A stretch of 6,653 nt of DNA from the NCBI GenBank assembly GCA_019114745.1, contig DXEY01000144.1, positions 1-6,653 of the forward strand, read 5' to 3'. The notes under the pieces were generated by a model, which made no database searches, was not told the origin of the DNA, and saw only the letters and a list, made by a program, of their open reading frames with translations. Numbering within the stretch: the first letter of the stretch is position 1; each line of letters opens with the position of its first letter. The translations under genes and the position numbers were made by a program. This document shows positions 1-5,173 of this stretch, one piece after another. This DNA comes from Candidatus Mediterraneibacter colneyensis. Lineage in GTDB: Bacteria; Bacillota; Clostridia; Lachnospirales; Lachnospiraceae.

Positions 1-50
1 CAGTCTGACTGCTCCACGAAGGCTTTTCTTTTTTTACGAATTGCAGCCAT
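1..50 (-). CDS. Start of a divergent gene, product unknown (possible regulator)
   Basis: An ATG on the minus strand at 50-48 opens a frame that stays open to the window edge and encodes MAAIRKKRKAFVEQSD (16 codons plus two bases). It has a good ribosome binding site, AGAAGGAG on the minus strand at 66-59, eight bases before the ATG, and a consensus TATAAT at 90-85. These signals, not the short peptide, are the evidence for the gene. The basic N-terminus (RKKRK) and the divergent arrangement around a palindrome would suit a TetR-type regulator of the rightward operon, but no domain is visible and that is inference only. The remainder of the gene lies outside the window. Confidence 0.6.
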   Translation of the reverse strand, partial: MAAIRKKRKAFVEQSD

Positions 51-58
51 GACAAGTT

Positions 59-66
59 CTCCTTCT
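59..66 (-). promoter_or_regulatory. Ribosome binding site of the leftward gene
   Basis: The minus strand reads AGAAGGAG here, eight bases before the ATG at 50-48. It matches the anti-Shine-Dalgarno sequence well and is the main support for a leftward gene start, since only 16 codons are visible. Confidence 0.6.
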
Positions 67-84
67 AATTGAATTTACCGCCTC

Positions 85-113
85 ATTATACAATGAATCT
101 GTTTTCATTTCTG
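85..113 (-). promoter_or_regulatory. Leftward promoter candidate
   Basis: The minus strand has a perfect TATAAT -10 hexamer at 90-85. The -35 region at a 17-base spacer (113-108) reads CAGAAA, a poor match, so the promoter may be weak or activator-dependent. Transcription would start near 78, giving a leader of about 28 bases before the ATG at 50. The -35 region overlaps the palindrome at 109-129. Confidence 0.45.
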
Positions 114-129
114 TGATGAAATCACAAAA
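109..129. promoter_or_regulatory. Candidate operator palindrome in the divergent promoter region
   Basis: TGTGAT (112-117), GAA, ATCACA (121-126) is a perfect inverted repeat with six-base arms and a three-base centre. After one mismatched pair the symmetry continues for two more pairs (109-110 with 128-129). It overlaps the -35 region of the leftward promoter, about 35-45 bases upstream of that start, and lies about 70 bases upstream of the rightward start. That is a sensible place for a dimeric regulator, possibly the divergent gene's own product. It resembles a CRP/FNR-family half-site pair (TGTGA and TCACA), but the spacing is five bases, not the usual six. Confidence 0.45.
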
Positions 130-156
130 CAACAATAACCATCCTTCTGAATATAG

Positions 157-185
157 CAGACAACTGGCAGTGTACATGTTATAAT
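157..185 (+). promoter_or_regulatory. Rightward extended -10 promoter of the operon
   Basis: A perfect TATAAT lies at 180-185, preceded by TG one base upstream (177-178), which makes an extended -10 element (TGTTATAAT). The hexamer 17 bases upstream, CAGACA at 157-162, matches four of six positions of TTGACA. Transcription would begin near 192, leaving a leader of about 48 bases before the ATG at 240. No other promoter or terminator is evident downstream, so this may drive the whole rightward gene series. Confidence 0.65.
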
Positions 186-189
186 AACG

Positions 190-213
190 GTGCATCATTA
201 TCTGTAAATGCAC
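190..213. repeat. Inverted repeat GTGCAT-N12-ATGCAC at the predicted transcription start
   Basis: GTGCAT at 190-195 and ATGCAC at 208-213 are perfect inverted copies separated by 12 bases. The left arm covers the predicted start of transcription (about 192), so the element could be a second operator that blocks initiation or a small hairpin at the 5' end of the mRNA. It has no T-tract after it and is not a terminator. Confidence 0.35.
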
Positions 214-226
214 GGAGGAGTGTCAC

Positions 227-232
227 AGGAGG
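227..232 (+). promoter_or_regulatory. Ribosome binding site of the flavodoxin-like gene
   Basis: AGGAGG lies seven bases before the ATG at 240 and fixes this start. A second Shine-Dalgarno-like stretch, GGAGGAG at 214-220, sits just upstream with no start codon at a suitable distance from it. Confidence 0.7.
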
Positions 233-239
233 ATCGGAT

Positions 240-773
240 ATGAATCAGGGAATCATCATTTATCAGTCAAAATACGGAAGCACGAAGAAATACGCGCAGT
301 GGATCGCAGAGGAGACCGGGTTTGACCTCGCTGAGGCAAAACAAGCAGGAGCAGATACTCTGGACGGATATGATATGGTCGTCCTGTGCGGAGCTGTGTA
401 TGCATCGGGAATTTCCGGCATCTCTTATCTGCGGAAGAACCGGAACGCACTTGCGGGCAAGCGCACGGCTGTATTCTGTGTCGGCGCGTCTCCCTATGAC
501 GAGAAGGCGATCAAAGAGATCAAAGAACACAATCTGAAAGAAGACTTAAAGGATATCCCTCTGTTTTACGGACGGGGAGCATGGGATGAGGAAGCGATGA
601 CATTTACAGACCGTACGATGTGCCGGATGCTCCAAAAGTCAGTTAAAAAGAAAGACCCGTCTGAGTATGAGCCGTGGATGACGGCTCTGATGTGCGCCGC
701 CGGGCAGAAGTGCGACTGGACGGATAAAAAGTATCTCGCTCCTTTGCTTGAATACATAGCTCCGGCACGCTGA
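240..773 (+). CDS. Flavodoxin domain protein (flavodoxin_5/HemG-like)
   Basis: A 177-aa protein with a flavodoxin fold, probably a cytoplasmic FMN-binding electron carrier or small oxidoreductase. The first beta strand and phosphate-binding loop read IIIYQSKYGSTKKYA (residues 5-19), with SKYGST contacting the FMN phosphate by family analogy. VVLCGAVYASGI (47-58) and AVFCVGASP (77-85) match the later strands and flavin-contacting loops. The length and the GST-type loop suit the subfamily that includes the HemG protoporphyrinogen oxidase, but no haem gene is nearby, so I do not assign that role. It is the first gene after the extended -10 promoter. The C-terminal third (about 120-177), rich in Lys, Trp and Cys, is not recognised. 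It could pass electrons to the flavoprotein encoded next door; this is inferred from position only. Confidence 0.85.
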   Translation: MNQGIIIYQSKYGSTKKYAQWIAEETGFDLAEAKQAGADTLDGYDMVVLCGAVYASGISGISYLRKNRNALAGKRTAVFCVGASPYDEKAIKEIKEHNLKEDLKDIPLFYGRGAWDEEAMTFTDRTMCRMLQKSVKKKDPSEYEPWMTALMCAAGQKCDWTDKKYLAPLLEYIAPAR

Positions 774-803
774 CAGTTTTATGAGACAGGAGGTAATGTA
801 AGG

Positions 804-1277
804 ATGCGCCGTTCCGACAGGGAAGTAAAAGATTTGAAAGATATCGTGGCGATTATGGAAAAATGTGATGTGTGCAGGATTGCCTTAAATGATGAAGGGT
901 ATCCGTATATCCTGCCGTTAAATTTTGGAATGGATGTACAGGGGGATAAGATCGAGCTGTATTTCCACGGAGCTCTGGAAGGGAGAAAATATGACCTGAT
1001 CAGGAAGGACAACAGAGCCAGCTTTGAAATGGACTGTGAGCACAACCTGGTGACGGAAGCCGGACGGGGGTACTGCACGATGGAATACGAAAGCGTGATC
1101 GGGCAGGGACATATGGAAATATTGTCAGATGATGAGAAGGAGGAGGCACTGCGCATCCTGATGAGACAGTATCATCCGGCAGGGGAGTTCCCCTTCAGCA
1201 AGGCGGCGATGCCACGCACGAAGGTGTTTAAGCTCGTTGTGGAAAAAGTGACAGGGAAAAGGAAGAAAAGGAAATGA
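804..1277 (+). CDS. Pyridoxamine 5'-phosphate oxidase family protein, Nim-like
   Basis: A 157-aa protein of the split-barrel, FMN-binding PNPOx-like superfamily, closest in appearance to the NimA-like (nitroimidazole reductase-related) group. The N-terminus MRRSDREV is characteristic of clostridial members, followed by CRIALNDEGYPYILPLNFGM (about 24-43), then YFHGALEGRKYDLIRKDNRA (53-72) with His55 in the flavin-site region, and YESVIGQGHMEIL (95-107). Family members bind FMN or similar cofactors; some reduce 5-nitroimidazoles to harmless amines, others have unknown substrates, and true PNPO activity is unlikely in this subgroup. AGGAGGT at 788-794 supports the start; an ATG at 796 runs straight into a stop. 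The C-terminus is a basic tail (GKRKKRK) whose last codons overlap the next gene in an ATGA junction. Substrate is unknown. Confidence 0.85.
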   Translation: MRRSDREVKDLKDIVAIMEKCDVCRIALNDEGYPYILPLNFGMDVQGDKIELYFHGALEGRKYDLIRKDNRASFEMDCEHNLVTEAGRGYCTMEYESVIGQGHMEILSDDEKEEALRILMRQYHPAGEFPFSKAAMPRTKVFKLVVEKVTGKRKKRK

Positions 1278-1612
1278 ACAGGATCAGAAAAACTATTCAT
1301 GTTATATCGTGGGCGGTTATTATCATACTTGGAATGGCGCTGCTCGTGCGGTGGAATGATATCTCAGAGCCAGTCATTACCCACATTGGCGCCGGTATTT
1401 CATATGGCAGTAAAAGCACGTTAGCAGTGATCTATATTATTGAAATCATTGTGAATGCGGTATTCACTTTTGGATATGAGATTCCTTTTGCGAAAGAGAT
1501 GCGAAAGACCGGGACGCCGAATCTTCTTGTTGATGTTGTGAGCGTTGTCCTGCAGGCAGCAGCCCTGCTGGTTGTCTCTGGTTTCATTTTGCCTGCGGTT
1601 GTGACGGGCTGA
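1274..1612 (+). CDS. Small membrane protein, DUF1648-like
   Basis: A 112-aa predicted inner-membrane protein with three hydrophobic helices, at about residues 7-25, 48-67 and 83-109. The stretch between helices 1 and 2 (RWNDISEPVITHIGAGISYG, 26-45, then SK) resembles the DUF1648 signature, in which a Trp/Pro-rich segment is followed by a xTHxxxxG motif, as in SdpI-type immunity-like membrane proteins. It is much shorter than SdpI, so it would be a minimal or one-domain version; the assignment is tentative. The ATG overlaps the TGA of the preceding gene (ATGA), with GGAAGAAAAGGA immediately upstream, so translation is probably coupled. Function is unknown. About 70 bases separate it from the next gene, the largest gap in the series, with no clear hairpin in it. 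Confidence 0.7.
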   Translation: MNRIRKTIHVISWAVIIILGMALLVRWNDISEPVITHIGAGISYGSKSTLAVIYIIEIIVNAVFTFGYEIPFAKEMRKTGTPNLLVDVVSVVLQAAALLVVSGFILPAVVTG

Positions 1613-1682
1613 CAGACATCATTTTGAAAAAGCAGCAGAACGGGCAGCATTACCGGATCGGAAATACAGAGGGAGTGCAGCA

Positions 1683-2174
1683 ATGGAGATCAGAGTATAC
1701 AGAAAAGAAGATATCCGGGAGATTGTGGAACTTTTCTATCATACAGTACATACGGTCAACCGGGCGGACTATTCGCAGGAACAGCTCGATGCGTGGGCTG
1801 ACGGCAGTCCCGATCTGGAATCATGGGACAGATCCTTTCAGGAACATATTTCACTGGTAGCTGTAACAGCAGGAGCGGACGGCGAGAACGTCTGCGCGAG
1901 CGGCGGTGAAAGGATCGTGGGATTCGCAGATATAGACAGCACGGGATATCTTGACAGGCTGTATGTACACAAAGATTTCCAGAGACAGGGGATCGCAGAA
2001 GCGCTCTGCGACAGGCTCGAGCAGGCAGTGGGGGCAGAGCGGATCATAACACACGCTTCTATCACGGCGAGACCGTTTTTTGAAAAGAGAGGATACAGAG
2101 TCGTCCGGGAACAGCAGGTGGAGAGAAAAGGGATCCTGCTGACGAATTATGTGATGGAGAAACCGCGGATCTGA
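1683..2174 (+). CDS. GNAT N-acetyltransferase, YafP-like
   Basis: A 163-aa Gcn5-related N-acetyltransferase. The acetyl-CoA-binding motif A is LYVHKDFQRQGIAEALCDRL (93-112), with the Q-x-x-G-x-A type pyrophosphate loop QRQGIA (100-105). The N-terminal YSQEQLDAWA (30-39) and the C-terminal HASITARPFFEKRGY (124-138) followed by QQVERKG (144-150) closely match what I recall of Escherichia coli YafP (YSPQQISAWA, DASITAKPFFERYGF, QQRVECRG). YafP lies in the SOS-regulated dinB-yafNOP operon and has been linked to tolerance of nitroaromatic genotoxins; whether this protein shares that role is inference. A loop of about 15 residues rich in Gly/Ala (63-77) looks like an insertion compared with YafP. 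GAGGGAG at 1669-1675 supports the ATG at 1683. An alternative TTG frame from 1624 is a shadow. Confidence 0.88.
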   Translation: MEIRVYRKEDIREIVELFYHTVHTVNRADYSQEQLDAWADGSPDLESWDRSFQEHISLVAVTAGADGENVCASGGERIVGFADIDSTGYLDRLYVHKDFQRQGIAEALCDRLEQAVGAERIITHASITARPFFEKRGYRVVREQQVERKGILLTNYVMEKPRI

Positions 2175-2190
2175 GAGGAGGTCCCAGAAA

Positions 2191-2427
2191 ATGATCTTCA
2201 GGAAAGAAGTTTATGTTACGAGAGATATGGACGCGTACAATCGCGCCCGGAATGTGCTCGAAGACAATGGAATCAGGTATACCTCAAAGTCCGGTCCGGT
2301 AACGAATCCGGGAAGGCACCATGGCGTCCCGTTTATCAATGCGGATGCGGCATATGAGTATCATCTGTATGTGCCGGCGAAAGAGGCAGAACGGGCAGTC
2401 CATGTGCTCCGGGAAATGGGCCTGTGA
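2191..2427 (+). CDS. Small protein, DUF2007-like
   Basis: A 78-aa soluble protein with no signal peptide or membrane segment. The layout suggests a small alpha/beta fold like the DUF2007 'putative signal transducing' family: an opening strand (KEVYVTRD), a helix AYNRARNVLEDNGIRY (15-30), a middle Gly/His/Pro-rich loop (residues 34-47), then a strand YHLYVPAKEAERAVHVL (57-73) in which helix residues follow a 'V.A.EAERA' pattern typical of these domains. The family match is by eye and tentative. A strong AGAGGAGGT starts on the last base of the stop codon of the acetyltransferase gene upstream, so the two are surely co-transcribed. Biological role is unknown. Confidence 0.72.
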   Translation: MIFRKEVYVTRDMDAYNRARNVLEDNGIRYTSKSGPVTNPGRHHGVPFINADAAYEYHLYVPAKEAERAVHVLREMGL

Positions 2428-2452
2428 TTTATGAAAAAAGAAGGGAACAACA

Positions 2453-3229
2453 ATGATAAAAGCAGTATTTTTTGACGTGGATGGTACATTGCTTTCCCAT
2501 ACGATAAAGCGGATTCCGCAGGATACAGTGAAAGCTCTGCACGAATTGAAAGCCAGAGGAGTCAAAATTTTTCTTGCTACCGGGAGACATTCTACTGAGC
2601 TAAGGGAGCTTCCGGTCAATGTAGCAGACTTTGACGGTTATGTCACACTAAACGGGCAGTTGTGCCTTGATGAAACGGGAAAGATCGCACACGGGGATCC
2701 CTTTGGAGAACCCGTTGTGCAGAAACTGGTATCGGTATTTCGCGAAAAGAAGTATCCCCTGGCTTTTGTGGAAGCCGAGAGGTTTTATATTAACTATGTG
2801 GACGATGTGGTGCGGGAAGCGCAGCGGAGCATATCCACTCCCGTGCCGGAGACCGGCACATATGAGGGCGGAGAGATTTATCAGGCAATTGTGTTCTTGA
2901 CCCGTGAAGAAGAAGCGGGATTTCGGTCGCAACTTCCGGAGGAGTGCCGCTTTACCAGATGGTGTGACGGAGGGGTTGATATTATCTCCGATCAGGGAGG
3001 AAAAACAGAAGGGATTAAATATTTCTGTGATCAATATGACATTTCCCGGGAGGAGATCATGGCATTTGGCGATGCTGAGAATGATATTGATATGCTCCGG
3101 TATGCCGGGATCGGTGTCGCAATGGGAAATGCCGAAGACACTGTCAGGAAATGTGCAGACTATGTGACAGACAGTGTGGACGACGGCGGGATCCGAAACG
3201 CGCTGAAACATTTCCAGGTATTAAATTAG
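2453..3229 (+). CDS. Cof-type HAD-superfamily phosphatase (first of a tandem pair)
   Basis: A 258-aa cytoplasmic hydrolase of the Cof/IIB subgroup of HAD phosphatases, which dephosphorylate sugar phosphates, nucleotides or flavin and pyridoxal phosphates with Mg2+. All four catalytic motifs are present: VFFDVDGTL (5-13) with nucleophile Asp8 and acid/base Asp10; ATGR with Thr43; Lys184 in QGGKTEGI; and FGDAENDIDML (205-215) with Asp207 and Asp211 for metal binding. The C2-type cap lies between about residues 80 and 180. Length is usual for the family. An AAGGGA about six bases upstream supports the ATG at 2453. The substrate cannot be read from the sequence. It is followed 31 bases later by a paralogue. 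Confidence 0.92.
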   Translation: MIKAVFFDVDGTLLSHTIKRIPQDTVKALHELKARGVKIFLATGRHSTELRELPVNVADFDGYVTLNGQLCLDETGKIAHGDPFGEPVVQKLVSVFREKKYPLAFVEAERFYINYVDDVVREAQRSISTPVPETGTYEGGEIYQAIVFLTREEEAGFRSQLPEECRFTRWCDGGVDIISDQGGKTEGIKYFCDQYDISREEIMAFGDAENDIDMLRYAGIGVAMGNAEDTVRKCADYVTDSVDDGGIRNALKHFQVLN

Positions 3230-3260
3230 AGGAAGGATCTGGAAGAGAAAAGGAGAGACA

Positions 3261-4040
3261 ATGAGTGATATAAAAATCATTTTCTTTGATATTGACGGGA
3301 CGCTGATCGATATGGAGAAGAAACAGATTTCCGAAAAGATACTTGAGACATTATCAAAACTCAAAGAGAATGGGATCAGAATCTGTGTTGCCACCGGGAG
3401 ATCCCCGATGCTGTTACCTCGTTTCCCGGGAGTGGAGTTCGATGCTTATCTGACTTATAACGGCTCATATTGTTTTGATAAGCATCAGGACATTTTCAGC
3501 CATCCGCTGACAAGAAAAGACGTTTATACCATTATGGATAATGCCGGGAGGATCGGGCGTCCCCTGTCCCTGGCGACAAAGAACAGACTGGCTGCAAATG
3601 GTACGGATGAAGATCTGAGCGCATACTATGGAATTGTCGGGCTGAAAGTCGAGATCGCAGATGATTTTGATACAGTGGCAGAAAACGATGAGATCTATCA
3701 GATCATGCTGGGCTGCTATATAAGCGAATATGAAGCAGTCATGAGAGATGTCATGGATGCCAGGATCGCGGCGTGGTGGGATCGCGCGGTGGACATTATC
3801 CCCAGGAACAGCGGCAAAGGCACGGCGATCGCAAAAGTGCTGGAGCATTATCATCTTACAAGAGAAGAGGCAATGGCGTTTGGCGATGGTAATAATGATA
3901 TTGAAATGCTGGAGGCTGTCGGCAGAGGAATTGCGATGAAAAATGCCTCGCCGGAGCTGAAAGAGGTTGCTGACGATATATGCGATGACGTTGCAGACGA
4001 CGGGGTTTATACCTACTGCAAAGCGGCCGGGATGATATGA
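3261..4040 (+). CDS. Cof-type HAD-superfamily phosphatase (second of a tandem pair)
   Basis: A 259-aa HAD phosphatase of the same Cof/IIB subgroup as its upstream neighbour, with the same motif order: IIFFDIDGTL (6-15) with Asp10 and Asp12; VATGR with Thr45; Lys186 in NSGKGTAI; and FGDGNNDIEML (207-217) with Asp209 and Asp213. Equivalent stretches (YLTYNG against YVTLNG, VDII before the Lys motif, LTREEAMAFGD against ISREEIMAFGD, GIAMKNA against GVAMGNA) show the pair arose by duplication. The cap domains (about 80-180) differ clearly, so the substrates probably differ too. AAAGGAG at 3249-3255, five bases from the ATG, gives a firm start. The specific substrate is unknown. Confidence 0.92.
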   Translation: MSDIKIIFFDIDGTLIDMEKKQISEKILETLSKLKENGIRICVATGRSPMLLPRFPGVEFDAYLTYNGSYCFDKHQDIFSHPLTRKDVYTIMDNAGRIGRPLSLATKNRLAANGTDEDLSAYYGIVGLKVEIADDFDTVAENDEIYQIMLGCYISEYEAVMRDVMDARIAAWWDRAVDIIPRNSGKGTAIAKVLEHYHLTREEAMAFGDGNNDIEMLEAVGRGIAMKNASPELKEVADDICDDVADDGVYTYCKAAGMI

Positions 4041-4058
4041 TGTAAAGAGGAGGTTCGT

Positions 4059-4661
4059 ATGGATTTCAGCAAATTTCAGTGGACAAGAGAACCGGGGGAT
4101 TACCGGGTGACGGACGATACGGTCGAGATCGTCACGAAACCGCATACAGACCTCTGGCAGAGGACGTACTATCATTTCCGGAATGACAATGCCCCGGTAT
4201 TTCAGATGGAGACGGAAGAAAAGTATTTCAGCTTTGTTGTGAAGACGGAGTTTGAGGAGAGCCATCACAGATTTGACCAGTGCGGGATCGTTATGTATCT
4301 GGACAGTGAGAACTGGCTGAAGGCTTCCGTCGAGTATGAGAACGAAACATATCAGCATCTCGGGAGCGTAGTGACAAACGGAGGATATTCGGACTGGGCG
4401 ACGACCGTGATCGGCGCTGATGTAAAGTCGATGTGGTACCGGTTCAGCCGGAGAGAGGATGACTACTGTGTTGAGTGTTCTGAGGATGGCATCCATTTCC
4501 GGCAGATGCGCATCTGTCATATGCACAAAGGCAATGGAAGCATACAGTTCGGCATCTATGCGTGCTCCCCGGAGGAGTCCTCATTTAAGGCGGTTTTCTC
4601 CGGCATGCGCCTGACAGAATGCCAGTGGAAGGCGCACGACGGACAGCAGCCGGATGAGTGA
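4059..4661 (+). CDS. DUF1349 family protein (concanavalin A-like fold)
   Basis: A 200-aa protein of the DUF1349 family, whose members adopt a concanavalin A/lectin-like jelly-roll and are often called 'regulation of enolase protein 1' or YesU-like. The pattern is typical: FQWTREPGDYRVTDDTVEIV (6-25), TKPHTDLWQRTYYHFRNDNA (26-45), FDQCGIVMYLDSENWLKASVEYE (72-94 region), then LGSVVTNGGYSDWAT (101-115), WYRFSRREDDYCVECSEDG (125-143), and IQFGIYACSP (161-170). There is no signal peptide, so it acts inside the cell; some relatives bind or process carbohydrates, but a catalytic activity is not established. AGGAGGT at 4048-4054 supports the ATG. Its stop (TGA, 4659-4661) is followed by the next GNAT gene after 35 bases. 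Confidence 0.85.
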   Translation: MDFSKFQWTREPGDYRVTDDTVEIVTKPHTDLWQRTYYHFRNDNAPVFQMETEEKYFSFVVKTEFEESHHRFDQCGIVMYLDSENWLKASVEYENETYQHLGSVVTNGGYSDWATTVIGADVKSMWYRFSRREDDYCVECSEDGIHFRQMRICHMHKGNGSIQFGIYACSPEESSFKAVFSGMRLTECQWKAHDGQQPDE

Positions 4662-4682
4662 GTTGCCAGATGGATCAGATAC

Positions 4683-4691
4683 GGAGAGAGG
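4683..4691 (+). promoter_or_regulatory. Ribosome binding site deciding the second GNAT start
   Basis: GGAGAGAGG ends five bases before the ATG at 4697. The earlier in-frame candidates, GTG at 4658 and ATG at 4670, have no comparable sequence upstream, so 4697 is the preferred start. Confidence 0.6.
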
Positions 4692-4696
4692 ATCAC

Positions 4697-5173
4697 ATGT
4701 CGGGACAGGGGAAAATCAGAGAAATAAAAGAGAATAAAAAGCAGTACCTGGATCTGCTCCTGATGGCGGACGAGCAGGAAGATATGATCGAACGGTATCT
4801 GGGGCGGGGGACAATGTATGTCCTTGACGACAACGGCGTAAAGGCGGAGTGTGTCGTGACCGACGAAGGAGATGGCATCCTGGAGGTCAAAAATCTCGCG
4901 GTCGCGCCCGGCAGCAGAAATATGGGGTACGGAAGACAGATGCTCCGTTTTCTGGAAGATACTTACAGAGAGAATTTTGATATCCTCCAGGTCGGAACGG
5001 GGGACAGTCCATTAACAGTTCCGTTTTATGAAAAATGCGGGTTTAAGCGTTCCCATATTGTGAAAGATTTTTTTACGGAACATTATGACCATCCGATCTG
5101 TGAGGGCGGATGCAGGCTCAGGGATATGGTGTATCTGAGGAAGGATCTGAGCGGAGGAAAGAGATATGAATAA
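4697..5173 (+). CDS. GNAT family N-acetyltransferase
   Basis: A 158-aa acetyltransferase of the Gcn5-related fold, substrate unknown. Motif A is KNLAVAPGSRNMGYGRQMLRFL (65-86), with the R-x-x-G-x-G loop RNMGYG (74-79) for acetyl-CoA pyrophosphate. Motif B is PFYEKCGF (109-116), and the N-terminal part KIREIKENKKQYLDLLLMAD (6-25) then QEDMIERYL is characteristic of a clostridial branch. The frame is open from a GTG at 4658 that overlaps the stop of the DUF1349 gene, adding 13 residues, but the ribosome binding site at 4683-4691 and the natural domain start favour 4697. The last eight bases overlap the next gene. It is unrelated in detail to the YafP-like GNAT upstream. Confidence 0.88.
   Translation: MSGQGKIREIKENKKQYLDLLLMADEQEDMIERYLGRGTMYVLDDNGVKAECVVTDEGDGILEVKNLAVAPGSRNMGYGRQMLRFLEDTYRENFDILQVGTGDSPLTVPFYEKCGFKRSHIVKDFFTEHYDHPICEGGCRLRDMVYLRKDLSGGKRYE

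Noticed and set aside
109..129. A genuine CRP-type site
   Set aside because: The half-sites match, but the spacer is five bases rather than six, so a CRP call is not justified; only a generic operator is reported.
1613..1682. Possible terminator in the largest gap of the operon
   Set aside because: No stable GC-rich hairpin followed by a T-tract is visible, so I have not broken the operon here.
1624..1860. TTG-initiated frame ahead of the YafP-like gene
   Set aside because: It overlaps the acetyltransferase in another frame, has no domain and no good ribosome binding site.
2431..2475. Fourteen-codon ATG frame before the first HAD gene
   Set aside because: No ribosome binding site lies before it, and it contains the Shine-Dalgarno sequence of the HAD gene, so the ATG is most likely chance.
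3465..4526. Long open frame on the minus strand (353 codons)
   Set aside because: It spans antisense across the second HAD gene and the DUF1349 gene, both well supported. No domain and no ribosome binding site of note were seen.
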